Below, one piece after another: positions 1 through 8,829 of a stretch of DNA of 64,000 nt (within the stretch, counting starts at the first letter, position 1; every line of letters begins with the position of its first letter). This stretch comes from Glycine soja. Its lineage: Eukaryota; Streptophyta; Magnoliopsida; Fabales; Fabaceae. The translations under genes were made by a program, and so were the position numbers. The DNA lies in NCBI RefSeq assembly GCF_004193775.1, contig NC_041006.1, forward strand, positions 29,937,102 through 30,001,101, in the 5' to 3' direction. Below the pieces are notes generated by a model. That model was not told the DNA's origin. It searched no databases and was given only the letters and a program-made list of their open reading frames with translations.

Positions 1-200
1 AATTATCCTTCTTAATGTTACTAGATTCAATTAGGCTTTTACTACAAAGTTAAGAAAGTAAAGAACAGTAATTGAAACTTCACCAAAAGTAAAAGCGATA
101 ATTAAAAAGTGCACAACGGAAATTAAAGAGTATAGGGAAGAAGAAGACAAACACAAGAATTTATACTATTCGGCAACAACCCGTGCCTACATCCAGTCCC

Positions 201-692
201 CAAGCAACCACCGGTTCTTGAGATTTCTTTCAACCTTGTAAAATCCTTTACAAGCAAAGATCCACAAGGGATGTACCCTCCCTTGTTCTCTTTGAACAAC
301 CAAGTGGATGTACCCTCCACTTGAACTGATCCACAAGAGATGTACCATCTCTTGTTCTCAGTTACAACAACCCAAGTAGATGTACCCTCTACTTGTACCA
401 CAAAGGATGTATCCTCCAATGTGTTAAGACAAAGAATTCTCAAGCGGTTAGTCCTTTGAATCTTTGTAAAGGGAAACAAAAGATATCTCAGGCGGTTAGT
501 CCTTTGAAATCTTTTGTTTAAGGGAAAGGGAAGAATTAAAAGAATTCTCAGACTGAGTCCTTTTGAATTCTCTTGAAAAGGGAGAAGGGAGACACAAAAG
601 AATTCAGGCGGTTAGTCCTTCGTTCTTTTGGAAAAGGGAGAAGAGAGACACAAAAAGAATTCAGGCGATTAGTCCTTGTTGAATTCTTTTTG
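201..692. repeat. Array of about twelve small hairpins in the LTR
   Basis: Consecutive short inverted repeats, read directly. 201-220 (bulged CAAG-AACC stem) and 235-254 (8 bp, loop ATCC) come first. Family 1 has loop TGTACCC or a near variant: 265-285, 301-323, 334-354, 373-395 and a decayed 401-421. Family 2 has a loop resembling GGCGGTTAGTCCTT: 429-467, 474-519, 538-574, 595-630 and 651-692. Stems are 7-12 bp and mostly perfect. In family 1 the stem bases differ between units but both arms change together. Function is unknown. Confidence 0.85.
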
Positions 693-1020
693 GCAAAGAG
701 AGAAGAGAATGAAAAGATATAGCACACTTTTGTTTTCTGCAGAATTTTCACTTGCAGAATAACAAGGTTTGGAAAACAAAAAACTTAGAAAGCTTTTTGG
801 CAAAGGAAGAAGAAGAAAGATGAGTAGCAAAGGTTTCAAGATTTCACAAAAGTTGTTTAAGAAGATCAAAAAGTTGTTTGAATGCAAGTCAAGGTCTTGC
901 TTTTATAGACTCTTCATGTCTGGTCAAGAAAACCATTGGAAGAGTTATAACCTTGAGAAAATCTTGAGAAAACCATTGGAAGAGTTACATCTCTTGACTT
1001 TTTATTCAGAACTTGTCACT

Positions 1021-1260
1021 GGTAATCGATTACCATAACCATGTAATCGATTACACAATGCATTTTATGAAAAGATGTGACTCTTCACAATTGAATTTGA
1101 ATTTCAACGTTCAGATACACTGGTAATCGATTACCAATATATTGTAATCGATTATACCATTTAAAAATCATTTGGAACATTGCGAATTCAGTTAAAACCT
1201 TTTTGAAATCAAATTCTAACACTAGTAATCGATTACATGAAACTGGTAATCGATTACTAG
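1021..1260. repeat. Six GTAATCGATTAC palindromes in three pairs
   Basis: Copies of the palindrome lie near 1021 and 1043, 1122 and 1143, and 1224 and 1245, so the pairs are spaced about 100 bp apart. The last pair also forms a larger inverted repeat (CTAGTAATCGATTAC and its complement around an 8-nt loop). One copy (about 1143) is mutated to ATTATA on one side. The word is not explained by coding sequence. Confidence 0.85.
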
Positions 1261-1572
1261 AGAGTAAATACTCTGGTAACTTAGAAAAAAACTGAGAAAA
1301 ATCTTTTTGTAAAACAAAACTATGCTATGTTTGGTTTTTGAAAAATCCTTTTCAATACTTCCCTTGTGAAGTCTTGATTTGTTGCTTCTTGATTTCTTCT
1401 CTTGAATCATGAATTCATCTTCTCTTGAATCTTGATTCTTCTTGATTTCTTCTCTTGAATCTTGAAATTAATCTTGATCTTAAACTTGTTGACTCAATCT
1501 TGAAATCATTCTTTTGAGCTTTTTGGCATCATCAAAACTACTTGATTCATCATCATAAAGCTTGCTTCTACA

Positions 1573-2034
1573 ATCTCCCCCTTTTTGATGACGACAACCC
1601 TGAAATCAAGAAACACATACACATTCTTTTTCCTAGTCGACCACTCACTTAATTCTCCATATTCTCCCCCTTTGTTATTGAGTTTAAGCTTCACTTGAAA
1701 TTAAGTTATTTAATTATATGAGTTCTTGATTTAATCCCTATTTTCTTTCCCCCTTTGGCATTAACAAAAATCCAAAGTGCGTAAGAAATATAAAACATGC
1801 ATAAATGACTAATCATACAAGAGTAGAAAACAGTCAAACAAGATAACTTAATCATCCATCAAACTTAGAAAGATAATACTTCATAGAATGTCATATAATC
1901 CAAAAAGTCATTCATAATAACCAAATAAAAACTACTAATGCAGAGAAAAAAAAAATACTAGTAAGTGTTTTTAAGACATAGCCAAATACACGGCTTGAAA
2001 TCAAAGTACTAATAATACTAAAAATTAATAAAAT
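1573..2034 (-). promoter_or_regulatory. Polypurine tract region with repeated PPT-like tracts
   Basis: Non-coding stretch between the envelope-like remnant and the 3' LTR. On the minus strand it has purine tracts complementary to TCTCCCCCTTTTT (about 1575), TTCTCCCCCTTTG (about 1661) and TTTCCCCCTTTGG (about 1749). Several such tracts upstream of the 3' LTR are characteristic of Sireviruses. Nothing else recognisable is seen in these 460 bases. Confidence 0.65.
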
Positions 2035-2855
2035 CTAAGATGATGGTGGTAGTGGTGGTGGTAGATCAAAGCATGTGCAGATGTAAGTGACATCTCCTTC
2101 AACCTTGGTGATCCTTGAGTCCATCTCGTCGAATCGCATGTCCACTTGTTGTTCCAAAGCATCAAACATTTCACCAACATAGGTTTGAAGACCATCAAAC
2201 CTGTCCAAAATACTTTGAAGGAGAGAGGAATCCTCTCTTACTGGTAAGTGTCCTTCATCATCATGGGGTTGAGCACCCTTTTTTACCCAAGAGCCATCAC
2301 GCTCTTTGCAGTAACCAAAAGATGCAATCACAGCAGCACCGATCAAGAAGGATCTCTTGATTGGAACATAAGGTTCAGAATCAAGAGGGATGTTAAAGTG
2401 TTGAAAGTGACTAGATTTGGATATGGTAAAGGAGCATTTAATCGCAATGCCTTATGCATGTGATATTCGACTAAGTGTGCCCAATCAATTTGTCGGCCGG
2501 TATGAAAAGCCCACATGACAATAAAATCTTCTTTAGAAACTTGTGCAAGGTTTGAAGATCTTGGAAGTAAAATGCGCACAATAAGATAGTGAAGGATGCG
2601 GCTTTCAAGAGCCAATGATCCGACAAAAAGCCTTCCGGTCATATCCGCTTGGTTGGTGCAAACCAACCGGTGGGCATCATGCATAGAGAAATCAAATTTC
2701 CAATCATCATTTAGTGCACCTTCAAATGGTACACCTTCACTAGATAATTGGGTCAAGTCATAGAATAAGGATTGGTCAATGACCATTTTTATCCCAAAAA
2801 CCTCATAAATCAAAGTGCTTTTTGGCATCATTGAAACTACTTGATTCTTCTTCAT
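2035..2855 (-). pseudogene. Envelope-like / putative plant transposon protein remnant of the Sirevirus-like element
   Basis: Two overlapping minus-strand frames (2343-2855, 170 aa; 2035-2346, 103 aa) together resemble the C-terminal part of the plant retrotransposon ORF3 domain called putative plant transposon protein. The residues around SRILHYLIV and ILLPRSSNL match the pattern seen in such domains, and the second frame ends in an acidic/hydrophilic tail. A frame change near 2345 separates them. The first about 14 residues of the upper frame are LTR-derived sequence (same as LTR positions near 1519-1549), so the ATG at 2855 is not the ancestral start. The position before PPT and LTR fits the SIRE envelope-like gene. 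Function in the element is not known; it is non-functional here. Confidence 0.6.
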
Positions 2856-2981
2856 TTCTTCTCTTGAATCTTGAAATTAATCTTGATCTTGAACTTGTTG
2901 ACTCAATCTTGAAATCATTCTTTTGAGCTTTTTGGCATCATCAAAACTACTTGATTAATCATCATGAAGCTTGCTTCTACA
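2840..2981 (-). mobile_element. 5' LTR stub of the same Sirevirus-like element
   Basis: 142 bp closely matching LTR positions 1431-1572, ending at 2981 with the same TG terminus (minus) and abutting CACTA transposase sequence at 2982. The rest of the 5' LTR, gag and pol are missing. A second LTR scrap (about 2818-2849, matching 1519-1549) lies at the breakpoint. The element therefore suffered a large internal deletion. The first five target bases are 2982-2986 (CTTGG); the partner TSD lies outside the window. Confidence 0.75.
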
Positions 2982-4133
2982 CTTGGATGTAACTGGTCTC
3001 GTATACCCATCTCGGCTAGATCTTGATGAGTATTCAAACAATCATTAGTCTTACCTTGAATGTTAAGAAGCGTGTCAATGACACCATCACACATATTTTT
3101 TCCCACATGCATAACATCAATACAATGTCTGACATCTAGATTAGACCAATATGGAAGATCAAACAATATCGACCTTTTCTTCCATATGCAACTTTTACTT
3201 TTTGACTTCTTTTGGGTTTTTCCGAATATAGTATTGATGTCCTCAACCCACTCAAGAACCTACTGACCAATTAACGGTATTGGCATTATTTCATGCTCTT
3301 GACTTCCATGAAAATCTTTTTTCAATCATCGATAAGGGTGATAAGGAGTTAGAAACTGTCGGTGTCAAGTGTATACTATTTTTCTTCCATGTTTCAGTTG
3401 TACGTATCTTATGTCTTCTTCATAAATAGGGCATGTATGATGCCCCTTAATACTATATTCACTCAAATTCCCATATGCTAAAAATTTGTTAATGTTACAG
3501 AATAGCATTGCATACAGCTTGAATGTCTCATTTCGATACCCATCATACACGACAACCCCTTGGTCCCAAAAATTTGTCAAGTCTTCAATCAACGGAATGA
3601 GATAAAAACATCGATGTCATTTCTTGGCTATCTTGGAATGAATATCATCATAGATAACATCATGTATTTTTGCTTCATGCACAACCAAGGAGGCAAGTTG
3701 TAAATTACTAGCAAAATAGGCCACGAACTGTGTTGATTGCTTAAACTACCAAAGGGATTCATTCCGTTAGTGGAAGGTCCAAACCTAAGATTCCTTTTCA
3801 CTTTCCCGAAATCTAGATATAGACGATTAATCTTCTTCCACTAGGAGGAATCAACCGAATGGCGGAGCATTCCATCACAATTTCTTCTATCTGTATGCCA
3901 TATAAGGTTTTTTGCGTCATCTGCATTAGTAAACAGGCGCTTGAACCTTAGAATGTTCGGAAGATACCATAACACCTTCACTGGGGGTGTGCTTTTATCA
4001 CTGCTACACTTGTCATCATCCTTCACTTTGTACCGTGATACCCCACACATGGGGAATTTATGCATTTCTTCATACTTATGTTTGTACAGTATGCAATCAT
4101 TAAGGCATGCATGTATTTTTTGAAACTCTATAC
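2982..4133 (-). pseudogene. CACTA (En/Spm) TNP2 transposase, C-proximal portion
   Basis: Minus-strand frames encode recognisable TNP2 transposase segments: 3841-4065 (with the CGVSRYK motif), 3365-3592 (frame with VVVYDGYRNE and HHTCP) and 2982-3166 (with LDVRHCIDVMHVGKNMCDG). Together they follow the usual TNP2 order. TNP2 cuts and pastes CACTA elements in the nucleus. Frames are interrupted and the gene is split by two retrotransposons, at 2981/2982 and 4133/4134. Across the Athila insertion the reading frame continues into 14747 onward when one 5-bp target copy is removed, so both pieces were one gene. It is broken and not expected to be active. Confidence 0.85.
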
Positions 4134-5472
4134 AGTTAGTCGTTATTTACGACTAACGTTTGTATTAAATAGTTATATGAAATTAGCATTTTCCCCCTAA
4201 TTTATGGTTCTTTTGTAGGAATTGTACATATTTTCATGTTTAGTTTGATTTTATACAGTAGATACTCCAATTTTGTGAATTAATGTTGAAACCACTTCAG
4301 TTTCAGGCCAAAAAGAAGAGAAGGTTCTTGTAGCTGGTGTCTCGCTAAGCGAGGCATATGCGCTTAGCGAGTGACATCTGCTAAACGAGACACACAGCTC
4401 ACTTAGCGTGTTGGGAAACCCTAGAAGAGGATCAGCCAGAGACATGCGCGCTCCGCGCGCCGCCAGCTTACCCAACGAGTCGTTTGTCCCTTCTCGCACT
4501 CAGCGCGCCCAGCTCGCTAAGCCAGAATTCACTAACTCACGAGCGAGGCTTCAGAATATGAAACATCAAGGAGCCTTTAAAACAATGAAGTGGGCATAAA
4601 ATAAGAGAAGAGTCGAAAAATAGAGCAAGAAAAGAAGCTAGAACGACAGAGCCTCAGCCTCCAAGAAAGTTTAGGTTAGAGGAGTGATTTTAGGGTTCTA
4701 GAGGTTGGAGGAGACATCCTCAACCATTTGTAGCCTTAGTCTTTCTTCAAAATCTATCCTTTGTGCTGAAAGTTGCTAACTTGTAATGGAAGGCTAAATC
4801 TCTTGTTGGGGAGTTCAGTTGAACCTTTGATGTATTATTCTCTTACTATCTATTTAAAAGTTGTTTTTATGTGTTCATTGCTTCTATCTATGCTTATTTA
4901 TGTATGCTTGTGGCTTGATCACCCATTTGTATGCATAGTTAGGATTTTCAGTACTAGGAAGTGCTTTAAAACCTTAGAACTTGATAGAGCAAGCTAGAAA
5001 ATTGTATGTCTGGGGATGCAGTGCAGCAATCTAGTCCTTATTATGCTGTAATTGTAATGCAACTCTTTTAGACTAAGTTTGTTAAGGGATCAAGGATGAG
5101 GTTTAAATAAAGTTAGGCCCATTCACTCGAGGGATCTTGGTTTGGGTAGTTTTTCAGCATAAGAACACTAAAACAACGTTAAATAGAGAAAAACATTTAG
5201 CAACATCAAAGTAAGTTTAGTAGAATGACCCAACGCTTCTTACTTGACTGTTTTACTTCTCAACTTTTAAATATGCTAATCTATAGTTAATTAGACTTTT
5301 AGACAAAAACCCTATTCAACATTTACTTGCTTTATACAAATGTTTGCTCATTGAATATATATTTTCTAAATGAAACAAGTTCCCTGTGATTCGATACTCG
5401 ACTCTTACCGTTTTATATTACTTGTGCAACTCAGTACACTTACTGATTAGCATCGTAGATTACTCCTGAACA
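4134..5472 (+). repeat. Athila 5' LTR
   Basis: 1339 bp. Begins AGTTAG where the 3' LTR has TGTTAG, so the first base of the terminal TG has probably mutated. Ends in AACA just before AGTTTTTGG and the PBS. It contains copies of the CTCGCTAAGCGAG word near 4340-4410. Compared with the 3' LTR it has an extra 36 bp close to 4360-4400. Confidence 0.85.
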
Positions 5473-5474
5473 AG

Positions 5475-5499
5475 TTTTTGGCGCCGTTGCCGGGGAACT
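5475..5499 (+). promoter_or_regulatory. Athila primer-binding site
   Basis: TTTTTGGCGCCGTTGCCGGG follows the 5' LTR after two bases. This is the characteristic PBS of Athila-clade elements, where a host tRNA primes minus-strand DNA synthesis. Confidence 0.85.
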
Positions 5500-5631
5500 T
5501 ATTTCCATTTAGAAAGTAGAGTTCAGTTTGTAGACATTTATTCTTTATTTTTTGATTGATTTTGTGAATAGTTAGATAGAATTTATTTTCTCGTGATTTA
5601 GTTAACTGCTACTCTATTTAGTGTTTCTTGT

Positions 5632-7182
5632 ATGCGAGGTAACTCTTCTGCAGGTGATTTAGCTCCATTAGATTTGGAGATAAAAGCTACTTGCAGGAGA
5701 AACAATGTAGAGAGAAGGATAAAAATTTTGCAGGAAAGGACAGCATAACCAAGTTTGGAGGAAGCTCAATCATCTGAATCATCTTCAGTCTTTCCAGAGT
5801 TAAGAGAATCTGAAGTAGGTGCATCCGAAGTTCCAATTATGGCTGAAGATCAACCATGGAGGGTTACTCTTGAAGATTATTCTAGCTCAACCATGTCGTA
5901 ATTCTTCACAAGCATTGTGTGGCCGGAAGTCCAAGCTCACAACTTCACATATCCTTATTCCTTGATTCAACTGATTCAAGGAAATTTGTTTCATGGTTTG
6001 CCAAATGAAGACCCTTACGCACACTTGTCTACCTATATTGAGATTTGCAACATTGTGAAAATTGTAGGTGTGCCGGAGGATGCAGTAAGACTTAGCTTGT
6101 TTTCATTTTCCTTGGCTGGAGAAGCTAAGAGGTGGTTGCATTCGTTTAAGGGAAATAGCTTGAAGACTTGGGAGGAGGTTGTAGAGAAATTTTTGAAGAA
6201 ATATTTTCCTGAGTCTAAGACAACTAAAGGCAAGGCAGCTATCTCCTCATTCCATCAATTTCCAGATGAATCTTTGAGTGAAGCACTTGAGAGATTCCGT
6301 AGCTTGCTACGAAAAACACCAACTCATGGATTCTCCAAGCCAATTCAGCTAAATATTTTTATAGATGGTTTGAGACCACGGTCCAAGCAGTTATTGGATG
6401 CTTCTACTGGAGGGAATATTAAATTGAAGACCCATGAAGAAGCTATGGAGCATATTGAGAATATAGCTGCTAGTGATCATGCCATTTTATGTGATCGGAC
6501 TCATATTCCTACAAAGAGAAGCCTATTAGAGCTTTCCTCACAAGATGCACTATTGGCATAGAACAAGTTGCTAGCTAAGCAGCTTAAGACATTGACAGAA
6601 ACACTTAGTAAGTTGCCAACTCAATTACAAGTGACTCAACCTTCACATTCAATTGTTTTGCAGGTTGAAGGTTGTAGCATATGTGGAGGAGCTTATGAAT
6701 CTGGTTGTTGTATATGTCTAGATGAAGCTGCACAAGAAGTGAATTATATGGGGAATCAGCACAGACCAGGATTTAATGCAGATGGATTTGCAGGTTTTCA
6801 GCAAGGTTCCAATTTTAATCAAAATCAAGGGCAGTGGAGGTCTCATCCTGGAAATTAGTTCAATAAAGACCAAGGAGGATCATCCAACAGGCCTCAAAAT
6901 CAAGGGCCTAGCCATTATGAGAGAACAACCAAGTTGGAGAAGACTTTGGCTCAGTTCATGCAGGTTACTATGTCTAATCACAAGAGCACAGAGTCTGCCA
7001 TAAAGAACCTGGAGATTCAAGTGGGACAGCTAGCCAAGCAAATAGCTGAGAATTCTTCTGGAAATTTTGGAGCTAATACCGAGAAAAATCCCAAGGAAGA
7101 ATGTAAAGTTGTCATGACCCGAGGCAAGAAGGCGATCATAATGGAAGATGAAAGGAGGAATGGTGATGAGCAAGAGTTATAA
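5632..7182 (+). pseudogene. Athila gag (retrotransposon gag polyprotein), interrupted
   Basis: One continuous frame from ATG at 5632, broken by stops at several points including before 5917, 6559-6561, 6856-6858 and 7180-7182. The best-preserved part (5917-6561) is the retrotransposon gag domain: it contains LSLFSFSLAGEAKRWLHS and FLKKYFP, the pattern of plant gag (PF03732). A CxxC-type cysteine cluster (about 6672-6720) and a Gln/Asn-rich stretch follow. Gag would form the virus-like particle in the cytoplasm. Most stops look like CAG or CAA codons turned into TAG or TAA. After 7182 comes a highly charged Lys/Glu run (7183-7330) linking to protease. Confidence 0.85.
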
Positions 7183-7425
7183 GCTGAAGAAGAAAAAGAA
7201 AAAGAAAAAGATCAGTTGAGAGAGAAGAAAATAAATGAAGAAAAAGAAGAAAAAAATGAAGAAAAGAAAGAAAAAGAGGAGGAAAAGAAGACCAACAGTG
7301 AGTTGGCTAGAGAAAAGAAGAAGGAGGTTGTCCCATACTCAGGGAAGGAAGTACCATATCCTTTGGTATCGTCCAAGAAAGACAAAGAATGACACTTTGC
7401 TCATTTTCTTGATATCTTCAAGAAA

Positions 7426-8096
7426 TTGGAGATAACTATCCCTTTTGGAGAAGCCTTGCAACAAATGTCACTCTACTCTAAGTTTCAAAAAGATATGCTA
7501 ACCAAGAAGGGCAAATATATCCATAGCGATAATATTATGGTGGAAGGAAACTGCAGTGTTGTGATTCAAAGAATCCTTCCACCAAAATACAAGGATCCAG
7601 GGAGTGTCACAATCCCTTGCTCTATTGGTGAAGTGTCAGTTGGAAAAGCTCTCGTTGATTTGGGAGCTAGCATTAATTTGATGTCACTCTCCATGTGCAG
7701 AAGAATTGGAGAGCTGGAAATTATGCCAACAAGAATGACATTACAGTTGGCAGATTGTTCCATTACAAGGCCTTATGACGTGGTTGAAGATGTTTTGGTC
7801 AAGGTGTGACAGTTCACTTTCCCTGCGGACTTTGTGATCATGGACATTGAAGAGGATGTTGAAATCCCTCTGATTTTGGGTCGTCCCTTCATGCTAACCG
7901 CCAATTGTGTGGTGGATATGGGGAAAGGTAATCTAGAAATGGGAATAGATGATCAGAAGATCACATTTGATTTGTTTGATGCAGAGAAGCACTAACTTGA
8001 CCTGAACGTTTGTTCCAAGATGGATGAAGTAGAGAACAAGATGGTTCTGATGGCCAAAGCCAAGCTTGCTCCAGACCCTTGAGGTAATATACGTCA
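7426..8096 (+). pseudogene. Athila aspartic protease domain, copy 1
   Basis: In the same frame as gag. Contains the retropepsin signature ALVDLGASINLM (active site D-L-G-A in place of D-S/T-G-A), followed after a TGA at 7807-7809 by IPLILGRPFM, the typical flap/ILGRPF motif. A second in-frame stop (TAA near 7993) is private to this copy. Protease would process Gag-Pol. No reverse transcriptase frame follows. The 540 bases 7557-8096 are repeated at 8101-8640. Confidence 0.85.
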
Positions 8097-8100
8097 TTCT

Positions 8101-8640
8101 TGTTGTGATTCAAAGAATCCTTCCACCAAAATACAAGGATCCAGGGAGTGTCACAATCCCTTGCTCTATTGGTGCAGTGTCAGTTGGAAAAGCTCTCGTT
8201 GATTTGGGAGCTAGCATTAATTTGATGTCACTCTCCATGTGCAGAAGAATTGGAGAGCTGGAAATTATGCCAACAAGAATGACATTACAGTTGGCAGATT
8301 GTTCCATTACAAGGCCTTATGACGTGGTTGAAGATGTTTTGGTCAAGGTGTGACAGTTCACTTTCCCTGCGGACTTTGTGATCATGGACATTGAAGAGGA
8401 TGTTGAAATCCCTCTGATTTTGGGTCGTCCCTTCATGCTAACCGCCAATTGTGTGGTGGATATGGGGAAAGGTAATCTAGAAATGGGAATAGATGATCAG
8501 AAGATCACATTTGATTTGTTTGATGCAGAGAAGCACTCACTTGACCTGAACGTTTGTTCCAAGATGGATGAAGTAGAGAACAAGATGGTTCTGATGGCCA
8601 AAGCCAAGCTTGCTCCAGACCCTTGAGGTAATATACGTCA
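8101..8640 (+). pseudogene. Athila aspartic protease domain, tandem copy 2
   Basis: Direct copy of 7557-8096 separated by four filler bases (TTCT, 8097-8100). I count two differences in 540 bp: an A/C change near 8175 (Glu to Ala) and A/C near 8536, where this copy keeps Ser and copy 1 has a stop. Both copies share the TGA at the end of the VKV segment, so the stop predates duplication. The offset of 544 is not a multiple of three, so copy 2 is out of frame with copy 1. Confidence 0.9.
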
Positions 8641-8829
8641 AGCTAGTGACATTAAAGAAGCACTTACTGGGAGGCAACCCAGCTCCCTTTTTTCCTTTAT
8701 TTTATTAATCATTGCATATAGTTAGGTTTCAACTTGTTTGTGATTGTTAGAGTAAGTCATCAGCCTGTTTTGTATGATCAATGGGGTTGTTAAAGCTTCT
8801 CTGAAGCTGTGGATGAGGAATAACTTAGA
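8641..8829 (+). other. Athila non-coding segment after protease
   Basis: Contains GAAGCACTTACTGGGAGGCA near 8657, a sequence type usually found downstream of pol in Athila elements. Here it follows protease directly, so the pol deletion ends about here. No gene seen. Confidence 0.5.

Larger units (their letters stand above)
1..1572 (-). mobile_element. 3' LTR of a Sirevirus-like copia element (left end outside window)
   Basis: On the minus strand the LTR begins with TG at 1572, directly after a purine-rich tract (1573-1590 reads ATCTCCCCCTTTTTGATG on the plus strand), and runs left past the window edge. The same 142-bp LTR start recurs at 2840-2981. The LTR holds a dense hairpin array (201-692) and three pairs of GTAATCGATTAC palindromes (1021-1260). 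Open frames inside it on either strand are short and overlap the hairpin repeats, so I do not treat them as genes. Assignment to the Sirevirus branch rests on the repeated PPTs and the envelope-like remnant next to it. The far LTR end and its TSD lie outside the window. Confidence 0.75.

Noticed and set aside
201..692. CRISPR-like repeat array
   Set aside because: Eukaryotic context; units are hairpins with variable stems rather than identical repeats with unique spacers.
123..1038. Several 60-120-aa open frames on both strands in the left LTR
   Set aside because: They coincide with the hairpin array, have repetitive composition and no recognisable domain; they arise from the inverted repeats.
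7235..7435. Lysine-rich 66-aa frame
   Set aside because: Out-of-frame reading of the Lys/Glu-rich gag-protease linker.
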